DNA from: Scleropages formosus
Taxonomy: Eukaryota; Chordata; Actinopteri; Osteoglossiformes; Osteoglossidae
Reading direction: 5' to 3'
Assembly: GCF_900964775.1 (NCBI RefSeq)
Contig: NC_041827.1
Span: forward strand, 8,541,501 to 8,605,500
DNA: 64,000 nucleotides
In this document: positions 50,737-60,109 of the stretch, in pieces
Layout of the letters: the number at the start of each line of letters is the position of its first letter
Position numbering within the stretch: position 1 is the first letter of the stretch
Program-made: the position numbers and the translations under genes
The notes under the pieces: model-generated
Told to the model about the DNA's origin: nothing
The model's input: only the letters and a program-made list of their open reading frames with translations
The model's database searches: none

Positions 50737-50751
50737 CCACCAGAGGGGGCA
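50737..50751 (+). promoter_or_regulatory. CTCF-like motif in the repeat island
   Basis: CCACCAGAGGG and the following bases match 14 of 15 positions of the CTCF core, but the mismatch is at the important C. It might be carried by a repeat. Confidence 0.25.
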
Positions 50752-51019
50752 CTCAAAGCCCCCTACCAACACCCTCATCATCAGGTGGTAAAATTCTTAC
50801 CAGTTACAATTACCATCTTTTTACTTTGAACTGGATCTAGTTGCATTTTTAAATAAAACACACCAGAGGTTCAAAAATGTCCAAAATAAATTATTTGCAA
50901 GTCAAATGAACAAACATAATACCTAAACATAAAATAGAACTCATTAGTGAAGGCTCTCACTTTCTACTGAACACTCACAATACTCTAGGGCTGGTGCCTC
51001 TCAGCTTTTTGACTTTGGG

Positions 51020-51250
51020 TTTGTGCATATTTTCTCCATATTTGTGTGGATTTCATGTGGGTGCTCCAGTTTTCTCCCACAGTCCAAAGACATGCTGGTG
51101 ACTACAAATTGTTCTTACTGTGTATATGAGTGTGTGATTGCCCTGCAATAGACTGGTGTCCTGTCCATCATACCCTGTACTTCCAAGATAGGCTCTTGAT
51201 CACCACAACCCTGCACTGGACTAGTGATTATTGATAATGGGTGGATGGAC
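51020..51250 (+). mobile_element. V-SINE, 5'-truncated
   Basis: It starts inside the central domain (GTGGGTGCTCCAG, CCCACAGTCCAAAGACATGC). It continues through CCCTGCAATAGACTGGTGTC and ends in a GTGGATGGAC-type tail. The tRNA head is missing. Confidence 0.7.
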
Positions 51251-51514
51251 TGACTGTTTAGACTGTCAAATTGACTTGGTCTAGAGTCATACATTATGAG
51301 GTAATACAATAACACCGTCAAGTCTTTTCTTTAATAAGTTTTGTTCATGCAAAGCTGGCTGCTGTGAGTTTCAAGAGTTGTTGTCTTTAGTAGACAGTTA
51401 TTGTTACAGTGACTTGTATCTGTATAATATAAAAAATTTCAGTTCATACATTTCTTTTATTACTGTTTCATTTCTATGAACAACTATAAAATAAGTTTGC
51501 ATGCTATTGTCCTC

Positions 51515-51730
51515 GGGTGGGTACGGTGGTGCAGTGGGTTTGACTGGGTCTTGCTCTCCAGTGGGTCTGGGGTTTGAGTCTGCCTTGGGGTGCCCTCCAA
51601 CAGATTGGTGTCCCATCTTGAGTGTGTCCCCTCCCCCTCTAGCCTTACACCCTGTGCTGCAAGGTCAGACTCTGGCTCCTTGCAACCCTGCATGGAACAA
51701 GTGGTTTCGGATGATGCATATGTGTGTGTG
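51515..51730 (+). mobile_element. (TG)n-tailed SINE, copy 1
   Basis: A tRNA-related head GGTACGGTGGTGCAGTGGG with a GGTTTGAGTCT B-box region, followed by GGTGTCCC, GTGTGTCCCCTCCCCCTC and a tail GGAACAAGTGGTTTC with TG repeats. It is the same family as 51961-52149 but more diverged. No clear target duplication. Confidence 0.75.
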
Positions 51731-51946
51731 AGACTGTATGATGTTTTAAGAAATTGATCCATGATCTTTATGTTCAGGAAACATGGCATAAAGACTGCCA
51801 GCTGAAGTCTCAGGAGAGACCTTATGGTTTTGCTTTTTTAGCAGAATTGCTAATCTGAACTGCTAAAAACCTGACTTCATGAGGAGCCAAAAATAAATAT
51901 TTCTGTGTGGAAGATAAGCAATGGAAAAGAAATTTTTAAATATCCG

Positions 51947-52161
51947 GTGTTTATATCAACCGGGGGTGTGGTGGCGCAGTGGGTTGGACCGGGTCCTACT
52001 CTCCAGGGGGTCTGGGTCCCGCTTGGGGTGCTTTGCGACGGACTGGCGTCCCGTCCTGGGTGTGTCCCCTCCCCCTCCGGCCTTATGCCCTGTGTTGCCG
52101 GGTAGGCTCCGTGACCCCGTATGGGACAAGTGGTTCAGAAAGTGTGTGTGTGTTTATATCA
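51947..52161 (+). mobile_element. (TG)n-tailed SINE, copy 2, with target duplication
   Basis: The body at about 51959-52149 is the best copy in the window: GTGGCGCAGTGGGTTGGACC, GCGACGGACTGGCGTCCC, GACCCCGTATGGGACAAG and a TG tail. It is flanked by a perfect 12-bp direct repeat GTGTTTATATCA (51947-51958 and 52150-52161). Compared with copy 1 it lacks part of the B-box region. Intact duplications and few changes mean recent insertion. Confidence 0.88.
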
Positions 52162-52479
52162 GAAGAACACTTCAAGGCTTATGAACTGCCATTGCTGCAA
52201 AATAGAGACCTCAGTCACTTTCAGTTTGGAGTACTTTTCAATATACATTTTTTGTGCTTTTAGCACAAAAGCTTCCAAAATTTCTATTATATCAACAACA
52301 ACTGAGGCACTTACTGCCAATCAGTAGGTGAACTAGTTCTTATACAATATCTGATAAAAATTTTGTGCTATGGCAGGGGAGCTCTCTGCTAAATAATTAT
52401 GGTTTATTGTCAGTCTTTTTACTCCACTCATACCAAGCTGGTTTACAATGTTATGTTAGTACAAAGTAAGTGCTTACAA

Positions 52480-52700
52480 GCTTGCATGATAACAATCAGA
52501 TGATGACAATTGTATCCATATACTGTCTTATGCCAGATCAACCTATGACTGGTTTAGAAATAAATGTAAAAAAAAGAAACTCATAATCAAAGCAAAAACA
52601 ACAGCTTAAAGCAAAGCCAAGTTATTACAACAAATCAAAGGTTACGTAACACAGAAGAGTAATGTGAGTAACACAAGGAGATGTTTACACTGTTCCGAGA
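52480..52700 (+). repeat. Unclassified dispersed repeat, copy 2
   Basis: It shares ordered sequence blocks with 50060-50300 in the same orientation and may continue to about 52.85 kb. I have not found coding potential for a transposase or reverse transcriptase in it. Confidence 0.5.
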
Positions 52701-52861
52701 TTGTGAGTGAAGAGTCTTCAAAAGCAGGCAGAATGTCAGAAGACTGTGAGCACACATGGTGTTACATGGAAGATCATTCAAAAACTTGGCAGCTAGAACA
52801 GAGATTGAGCAAATGTTTTGTGTGGTTAAGGAAAATGCACAGAAAAAAAGGCAGAAAGAGG

Positions 52862-53533
52862 TTGTTACGACAGCAATAATAGATTGGAGGTAGTGAAGAG
52901 CCAACCCTATAGAAACATGTTAGTTACAATGAGTCTTCAGATGGATTAAAATTCAGGAAGACCCATCACTATGGAACTGCAAAAATCCAGCCTGTTTACA
53001 ACAAAGGCCCAAGCAAGGAGTTGGTTGAATAGAAAGTGAGAAACAGATGTATTAGTGGGTGCTGTAAAGAAGTAAAGGGAAGAATAGTTTACAAAAGGAA
53101 GTATGTGTAACATACTGTAACAATTTTCAATAAAATTAATGCCTGCTTAAGGAAGGATGAGCAATGCTGGAGTCATAACTGGGGGAGTCAGGACATTTCC
53201 AGACTCTTTTTCATCCAGTGAGGTTTTCACTGAGAGGACTGAAGCTGCCAGGCTTCTCCACCTGGCTAATTTGAAAAACAGAGTTGTCAATTTTCCGTCT
53301 GTAGTTGATACACAAATACACTTGCAACTTAAATCTATTGCTCAGCTAGGTCTGTATTGGTTTGCCCAGTAAAATACTGAGAGCAACTTGCACTCACTGT
53401 CCTAGGTGCAGTTTTGAAGGATATGGTAACCCATAGAAAATAATGGCATGAATGCTGTACAATTGCAGATATCTGTAATATACTAGCTAACTGTTTTGAA
53501 GAAAAATACATCTGCATTTTTCATTTTAATCAA
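52862..53533. other. Repeat-island DNA, unclassified
   Basis: AT-rich sequence with no recognisable gene. It may be the remainder of the dispersed repeat to its left. Confidence 0.3.
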
Positions 53534-53780
53534 TAGCGGCAAAGTGGTGCAGCAGGTAGCACCTGTGCTATGTAGTTTGTCAGCTGCTTGCTCAGACATA
53601 GGTTTGAATCTGACCCAAGCTATGTGGAGTTTCAGTGTTTTCACTGAGTTTCCAATCTCATGATAAAGAAAGCAATGGTAAATCACTTTCATACCCTCTC
53701 ATACCAAGAAAATCATATAAGTGGTCACTATGACTTGAAGTCCACTTTATGACACCTACCCAACCCCTGAAAGGACCATT
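53534..53780 (+). mobile_element. tRNA-derived SINE, third type, degenerate
   Basis: A head AGCGGCAAAGTGGTGCAGCA with a B-box-like GGTTTGAATC at about 53600. A different body follows, with AAGCAATGGTAAATCAC and CACTATGACTTGAAGTC near the end. The body differs from both other SINE types here. Confidence 0.5.
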
Positions 53781-54098
53781 AAAGCCCAGTTCTCCTCAGA
53801 AAGAAATCATTATTTATGTAGTCTTTCCCACCTTATGAAGATTCCTCATAAGCCCTTTATAACTTGTATTCTCATAACTTGAAGATGTAATAACCATTAG
53901 TTTCAATGGGACAAATTTTACACATTTCTGAGTTCCAAAAGTGACTCTCATTCATGTTAATTTATCACCAAATACCATTAAACTGGACACAATCACTTCA
54001 ATAATTAACATTAGTTATCATAAAGCAACATAACCAAGCAGTTTTCCTTCATTCATTACTCTAGAACACTGTCTGGCTGTATACCTGCACTTGTTCAA

Positions 54099-54121
54099 CA
54101 CACACACACACACACACACAC
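54099..54121. repeat. (CA)n microsatellite
   Basis: About eleven CA units inside the repeat island. Confidence 0.9.
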
Positions 54122-54263
54122 CATACACTTAATAAATGCTCAAAAGCAAAACATGCATACATACATACATACTACATACACAGTGTTTAATGTGTTAGTT
54201 CAACCTTTAATGCATTTAATCAAAAGAGAACAGAAAATACAAAAGGGTTTAATCTTTTCTCAG

Positions 54264-54780
54264 TGTTTGGAGTTAATATTTTCGCCACATATATGTGTGG
54301 GTTTCCTCTCTAAGACATATTTCAGGTGGATTGGCGAGTCTAAATTGCTGGTTATGTGTTTGTATGTCTGTGTGTGTATCCCCATGCCTGTGTGTGCCTG
54401 TGTACATGTGTGTTACACACTTCTGCTCTATAGCTGGGTAAATGATTGTAGGTTGTTTACTGTAGTGTGTGTAGCACTCACGTCACCTTGGACAAAGATA
54501 TCAGCGAAATACTAGTTATAATCAGTGAAAGGTACTTTGGAGAAAACTCCCTGCTAAATAAGGGCATGGTGGCACAGTGGGTTGGAGTGAGTCCTGCTCT
54601 CAAGTGGGTCTGGGGTTTGAGTCCTGCTTGGGGTGCCTTGTGATGGACTGGTGTCCTGTCCTGGGTGTGTCCCCTCCCTCTCTAGTCTGTTGTCAGGTTA
54701 AGCTCCTGCGACCCCATATGGGACAAGCGGTTCAGACTGTGTGTGTGTGCACCTGCTAACTAAATATAAATGTTTTGCGC
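54264..54780 (+). mobile_element. Old V-SINE with L2-type tail, interrupted by a younger SINE
   Basis: Diverged V-SINE central sequence (GTGTGGGTTTCCTCTC, ACATATTTCAGGTGGATTGG) leads to an L2-type tail (TACTTTGGAGAAAACTCC CTGCTAA). The tail is broken at 54557 and resumes at 54752 with CCTGCTAACTAAATATAAATG. The interruption is the SINE listed next. Confidence 0.6.
54558..54751 (+). mobile_element. (TG)n-tailed SINE, copy 3, nested
   Basis: The body runs GGGCATGGTGGCACAGTGGG ... CCCCATATGGGACAAGCGG and a TG tail. CCTGCTAA occurs immediately before (54550-54557) and after (54752-54759), an 8-bp target duplication. The insertion split an older L2-type tail, which orders the two events. Confidence 0.8.
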
Positions 54781-55199
54781 TACTCAACTGATGGGAGGCA
54801 AGCAAAATCCAAACTCATTCCTCATAAACCCAAAGAAATGCCTGGTAAACCAAAGTTGGAGTATTAAACGAAATTCCTTTTAAAGTGGAATTCTCATAAA
54901 TCCAATAGGTGTATTTCAGGAGGTGACTCTAATTTGTCACATGCACTAGCCTATTTGCTTGGTGTGTGGTGTGGTTTCACTGTTCAGTAAGTAGTGTTGC
55001 TAACAGCCGGTTTGCAACATGCCCCTCTTCGGCTGAAAATGAGTCTCACTCCAGCCTTGAGGATAGGGATGGGATATGATCTTTCATATCAGAGGGAATA
55101 AACATTATACTGTTTTTGACAGGCATTTTTCTTTCTTTTTGCTGTCTGTTTCACTTATACTCACATTCACATTAATACATAAACTAGACCAGCTCTGTT

Positions 55200-55259
55200 T
55201 TTGCTGAGTTTGCATGTCCTCTTTGTATTCACATGGGCTTCCTCCCACAGTATAACAAG
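55200..55259 (+). repeat. V-SINE fragment
   Basis: GAGTTTGCATGTCC and ATGGGCTTCCTCCCACAG belong to the V-SINE central domain. Both ends are missing. Confidence 0.55.
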
Positions 55260-55284
55260 ATACTTTTTATGTTAATTAACCAAC

Positions 55285-55580
55285 CCTTATCAATAACTGC
55301 ATGTCCACTTCAAGGTCACAGCAATTCAAACCTACTCTGGAAGCATAGGACATAAGGCAGGATACACCCCAGACTAGACAGCAGTCTATCGCAGGATAAT
55401 CTCATACATATATAGACTACGAGCATCACCAGTTCAGCTGAATCAAATTTCTCTGGGCTGTTCGAGGAAACCCCTAAGGACACAGGGAGAACATGCTAAT
55501 TCTGCATAGACTGAACCGAATACAAGTTAACAGCTCAGAAACTGTGAGGTACCAGCTCTATCTGCTGTGTCACTGTGCCA
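55285..55580 (-). mobile_element. V-SINE, reverse orientation
   Basis: On the minus strand it reads from a tRNA-like head (GGCACAGTGACACAGCAGAT) through GTTCTCCCTGTGTCC to a decayed 3' region. It is almost full length and old. It lies head to head with the copy at 55983. Confidence 0.6.
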
Positions 55581-55626
55581 ACATTTAAGTGAATTACTGA
55601 ATCTAAGTTGCCCTTAACTATTAAAC

Positions 55627-55975
55627 ATGGTGTTGGATCTGTATTGTATGCTCAGTCATCTGTTAGTGGGTCTGATGATTACGCTGCATTGTTGCATCAT
55701 AACCAAAGAGTGTGAAGCAGTTTTAAGCAGCCAGGTACACCTTCTGTTGCAAACACTGTTTCCTCATAATGTTTACATTATTTCAAATTATAACACCCTC
55801 TTGCTCATTGAATACCTGCCTCCCCAGTTACCAGATGCAAATTTAATTAAACCTCTGTGTTTTGGAGCAAAGAGTTTGTACAGTTCTTACTTCAAGTCTT
55901 AACTCTGCTGTGGTGTTTTCTCCAACGCAACTTGCGATGTTAAGACAGTTACAGTGATTTACTCATTTACAAAAA
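55627..55975. other. Repeat-island DNA, no feature
   Basis: No recognisable repeat or gene between two SINE copies. A 91-codon frame here resembles no known protein. Confidence 0.35.
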
Positions 55976-55982
55976 TTTTCAC

Positions 55983-56345
55983 TGAGTAGCGCTGCTGTCT
56001 CGCATATCCTGGGTGCACCACCGAGCGGACGTGGGTTTGATTCCCGCTCAGTCTCTATGGACTTTGCATGTTCTTCCTGTGTCTGCGTGGGTTTCCTCCA
56101 GATGCTCTGGTTTCCTCCCACAGTCCAAAGACATGCAGTTCAGGTTCACCCATAGTGTGTGAGTGACAGAGTGTGTATGTGTTCCACTGATGTGTGGATG
56201 AGTGACCCATTGTAAGTAGTGTATCTAGCAGTTTAAGTTACCTAGTGAAGAAGGTGTGTGAGCTCATAACACTAGTTCTCATTGGAAGTCGCTTTGGAGA
56301 GAAGTGTTTGCTAAATATATAAATGTAAAAAGTAAATGTAAATAC
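55983..56345 (+). mobile_element. V-SINE with L2-type tail, best tailed copy
   Basis: A head with B box GGGTTTGATTCCC, the central domain (GTGGGTTTCCTCCAGATGCT, CCACAGTCCAAAGACATGC) and a 3' part ending AAGTCGCTTTGGAGAGAAG and AAATGTAAA. It shows the full order of head, central domain and L2-type tail and identifies the isolated tails elsewhere in the window. Confidence 0.78.
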
Positions 56346-56539
56346 CTTGGTCAACTGCAGTAGGAGTGGGATTCGAACTTGGCTCAAACATTTTAAATAA
56401 TAAAGGAATGGACATTTTTGCAAAAAATCATGTAAACGTAAAGAAGATGAAACGAAGTGCAACCTTTACCTTACCGTTACGCAGCTGAACGGAATTCTTC
56501 TTGCAAAGGGCGTTCCAATTTGAAGCTTAATGGCACAAG

Positions 56540-56880
56540 TTTTTATTATTATTATTAGTCATTTTTCATTAACCGCTTGTTGTTCTGAGTTGTCTCGCGG
56601 GAGTCCGGAACCTAGCCCTGAATAACTAGACGCAAGGCTGGGGGCGGGGTACACCCTGCACGGGACGCCACACCATCGCAGGGTAACCAGAGGGGCACAC
56701 ACTGTGTCACTCATTCACACCTTACGGGTTATTTAACATCTCCAGGTCACCTGAACTCCATGTCGTTGGATTGTGGGAGGAAACCGGAGCACACGTAAAA
56801 CCCACACAAATTCCGGGAGAACATGCAAACTCTACACAGACTGAACCGGGTTCAATCACACATCAGTCTGTTATAGTATT
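56540..56880 (-). mobile_element. V-SINE, reverse orientation, (TAA)n-ended
   Basis: The minus strand reads GAACCCGGTTCAGTCTGTGT, then the central domain, GCGTCCCGTGCAGGGTGTAC and a tail CAACAAGCGGTTAATG with TAA repeats. It lies immediately 5' of the tRNA-Arg gene. Confidence 0.7.
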
Positions 56881-56934
56881 ATTCTTGTTGTTATTATTAT
56901 TATTAATAATAATCCGTTTAGGGGGACTATTAGT

Positions 56935-57028
56935 GGCTCTGTAGCGCAATGGATAGCGCATTGGACTTCTAGTCATGACACTGAGAGGAGTGATTCAAAG
57001 GTTGTGGGTTCGAGTCCCACCAGAGTCG
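56935..57028 (+). tRNA. tRNA-Arg (anticodon TCT) with 21-nt intron
   Basis: The acceptor stem GGCTCTG pairs with CAGAGTC (57021-57027), with discriminator G57028. The A-box region is TAGCGCAATGG and the B box GGTTCGAGTCC (57007-57017). The anticodon stem TTGGA/TTCAA flanks the anticodon TCT (56968-56970), and the intron occupies 56972-56992, one base 3' of the anticodon as in nuclear tRNAs. The sequence is close to vertebrate tRNA-Arg-TCT genes, which also carry an intron here. All stems are intact, so it looks functional and not like a SINE head. A T5 Pol III stop lies at 57058-57062. Confidence 0.92.
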
Positions 57029-57057
57029 AGCTTTAATAAAGTAATGCACATATTATA

Positions 57058-57062
57058 TTTTT
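57058..57062 (+). terminator. Pol III terminator candidate for tRNA-Arg
   Basis: The first run of five T after the tRNA, 30 nt downstream of its 3' end. Confidence 0.55.
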
Positions 57063-57063
57063 G

Positions 57064-57127
57064 CTGAGATGCGTCGCTTTGGAGAAAAGCGTCTGCTAAA
57101 TGAATAAATGTAAATGTAAAAAAAAAT
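57064..57127 (+). repeat. L2-type 3' tail next to the tRNA gene
   Basis: GCGTCGCTTTGGAGAAAAGC, then TCTGCTAAATGAATAAATG and an A-rich end. This is the least diverged such tail in the window, and no SINE body lies between it and the tRNA gene. Confidence 0.75.
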
Positions 57128-57129
57128 CA

Positions 57130-59980
57130 TAGACTTTCATTTTACTTTTTTTCCACGTTACAATTACTGTACAACGCGGAAGATTTAAATGGCATTTTTC
57201 GTTTCACTGATGTTTTCCCATCAATAACTGCTTGGCAGTGAACTATTTGAACGAGTCAAATGGGAAGGGTGAAATTCAGGTCAGGCTGTCTAACTAATAT
57301 TGAAATGCAGACACAGCGAAATCGCGGGAGAAAGAGAGCGCTGGAGACAAGAGTGTGTCTGTGTGTTTCTTACACGGAGCTGGGCTGTATAGAGGGGTAA
57401 ATTTACCTGAATTTTCCGCAAAGAAAAGACTAGCATCTGCGTTGATTTCAAAAGCAGGCTGTCCTGGGGCTCCTCGTTTTTAAATGGTCATGTGTGTTCT
57501 GTGTGTCTCAGACCTACCAACAAGTGCGTCTTCCAGTGTTCGTTGAATTTATGCGTAAAAAAATGTGCGAAATCATCAAGTTATTGATTTACACTATCAA
57601 CTTCATCGACTGTAACGAGGTTCTATATAGCCGATCTTTCCATTGCAAATGCAGAAGCTAAAGGTTACCAAGCGGTCAGTATGGTAATGACGAGAACAAT
57701 GAACCTTCGGGAATAAAAGAAAGTTATTTTTCATTGCCAATGTCATGCGGCTATTTTGTATTTCACTGTTGGTGAATATACGCTGGGGGCCACTGCAGAT
57801 TTGGGATGGGCGCGATGCTCAAAGAGATGAAATCCTGTGGCGACCCGTGTAACAATTGGCCTCGCAAACTTGCGCGCTTTTTGCTGAATTCTGTTTCGGA
57901 TAAAGGGAGCTTTACTTTATACACGTTTTTTGTTAATGTCCGTTAAGTTATACAACAGGAATCACTAATAAAAAATTCTAAAATCTTAATCTTGCAATAT
58001 CAAAATGCAGTGTTATTTCCAGTATCTATCAACTAACAGATTATAATGGTATTTAATTTAGTATGAATTTGGATTGATTCTTTCAATTAATGCGTTAATT
58101 AATCGCATTCAGCGATTTTGCTGTGATCGAAGGAAGGAACGGGCTTTGTGTTTCTATACTATATATGTGATTCTGCGGCTGCTAAAAGATATTTATTGTT
58201 TGGTAACCGAAAAATGTTCAGATAATATACCGGAAAATTAAGTAAATTTCAAGGACAGCCTTACTAGCTTTGGCCTTGTAACATCTTCAGTGTCATATTT
58301 CCAATCGCGTGTGAAAATGTGTGACCCAGCAGAGGCCTGCTGAGAAGCAGTCCTTTTTGCGTATGGTAAAATGAAACAATTGGCTTATTACAGTTAAACA
58401 TGCGCCTAAATAATCCCACCCTTCTGAATTTTTATACCGGTTTTGATTCGATTTCGTTCCTCCGCGAATTCTAAGGAATGCTGGCTCGAAAAATGTGCTC
58501 TATGGAATACAAGTCCACCTTTATGGATGGAACACGGACGATTGCACCTGCTGTTTAATTTATAATGATCTTTCTCTTGTTTTTGTGTGCTCATTTACAT
58601 CACGGAAATTGTCTGTTTACATGCCAGCATGTTCTCCTTTACTGGTTGTGGTCACAAAAACAAACAAAAACAATGCACACACTTTTCCAAGTTCATAAAA
58701 TTGAGTAAAAGTGTGGTGACACAAGAATACCGGAGACTAGAAACCGTAAAGATGTGGGGAAAAGTGGAAACATAAGTGATTGATGTTTTTTATTTATTGA
58801 TTTTTACAGCCCAATAAAACGCAAAAAAAAAACGTTCAGCCAAAAGCTTTCGACGTATGCATTATGAGTAGTTTCGCTAAGTAAACTATAAACTGTTAAC
58901 TTTATGTGTCACAAATAATGCTTATTTATGAAGTGGAGACAGCACGCGCAGAGGGTTTACTCTGGTTTTTGCAGTGAAAGGATTCACGGGGACCTTGAAT
59001 GCAGCTGCGCGCATTTCACATAATCACTTCCGCTTTGAATCTAGCCATATTAATCTGGTTAACGCATTACTTTGCATTAACTGAATTGTTTCTTTGACAG
59101 GAAGTTAATTTGTTACCTTATGAGCATGGAATGAGGACCTTACAGTGATCTTACTGTTAATTGTAGGCTCATTCCCGTTAGATGCCCTGAGCAGCTCATG
59201 AACCAATACATCAGTTACAAAGGCTGCTACCTCTTGACTACCTCTCAGAACTGTGTACTAAAATTTCAGTGAATTTACTCTGTTTTCACATGTTATAGTC
59301 GTTGAGTAACTTGATAAGACCGTTTGCGAAATAGAAATGTAAAAAATATCCGTTCATACACAGGATACATAACGTTAAATCGCTCATTACGCAGCGTGCC
59401 AAAATGCCTGGGATGTGTGTGGAATATAAAGTGGTGTCCCTTCCAGGTGAAGTTTGTTCTGCAAATGCCTCAGTGTAATCCATGATTTTTAAGGTGTGTA
59501 AAGCAGCGACAAAGCATAATTTTTGTCCTTGAAAAAATGTTTTGGCACCGTTTTTGTGTATTTTGCTTTCTCTGCCAGTGGTGTAGCAATGAATGTAAAC
59601 ACAGTAATGTCCATTTGGGTTGGATATGGATAAGTAAATCTCAGTCCAAGATTAGCATTTCAGGAATACTCTTCTTGCTTCTTTCCCCGTAACCTATTTC
59701 TTCCAAAGTCAATTTATCTTCTGTGCACTTTCAGCAAAATATCTGCGTCCGCCCCTACCTAGTGTATCAGAGGAATGACTTTGGTGGGGCGGATAATCTC
59801 TATGAAACCAGTTACTATGAATTCATTTTCCAATTACGTTTTGATAATAAATTTTTATGTGGTTTCTAATAAAAACTTTTATTATTTATATATTACATTA
59901 CTGCAGGACATGCATACTACAAAGGAATACAAAACTGGTGCATATGGAGTAAACACTTGGTTCCTTATCCGGGGACTATA
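57130..59980. promoter_or_regulatory. hoxc4 upstream regulatory DNA, repeat-free
   Basis: After the repeat island the sequence lacks recognisable transposons. The blocks at about 57.18-57.85 kb and 58.92-59.12 kb look regulatory: the second carries several TAAT/TTAA homeodomain-type sites (CATATTAATCTGG, GCATTAACTGAATTG, GAAGTTAATTTG). No mir-10 precursor is visible, although other Hox clusters have one upstream of Hox4. No protein gene is recognised. Confidence 0.4.
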
Positions 59981-59992
59981 TTTCACTCTGCT

Positions 59993-60013
59993 ATTGGACA
60001 AATGGGTCACGTG
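59993..60013 (+). promoter_or_regulatory. hoxc4 promoter: ATTGG box and CACGTG E-box
   Basis: ATTGG (59993-59997) and CACGTG (60008-60013) are 10 bp apart, about 100 bp upstream of the hoxc4 ATG. The DNA between here and the ATG (ACTTTACAGGG, GTAGGAGGGCTTTATG, AGAAAAACGACAAAG) looks like the conserved Hoxc4 leader. Confidence 0.65.
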
Positions 60014-60109
60014 GCTAAAGTAACTTTACAGGGCCGTTCGCGAGTAGGAGGGCTTTATGAAGCAGAAAAACGACAAAGGTGGAAAAATTATTTTTCACTC
60101 CAGAAATTA

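Larger units (their letters stand above)
48813..51014. other. Repeat-island DNA between SINE copies
   Basis: Mostly unclassified. The block at 49245-49470 is GC-richer and resembles dispersed repeat sequence, but I cannot name a family. The block at about 50050-50300 is related to 52480-52700 and is listed separately. Confidence 0.35.
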
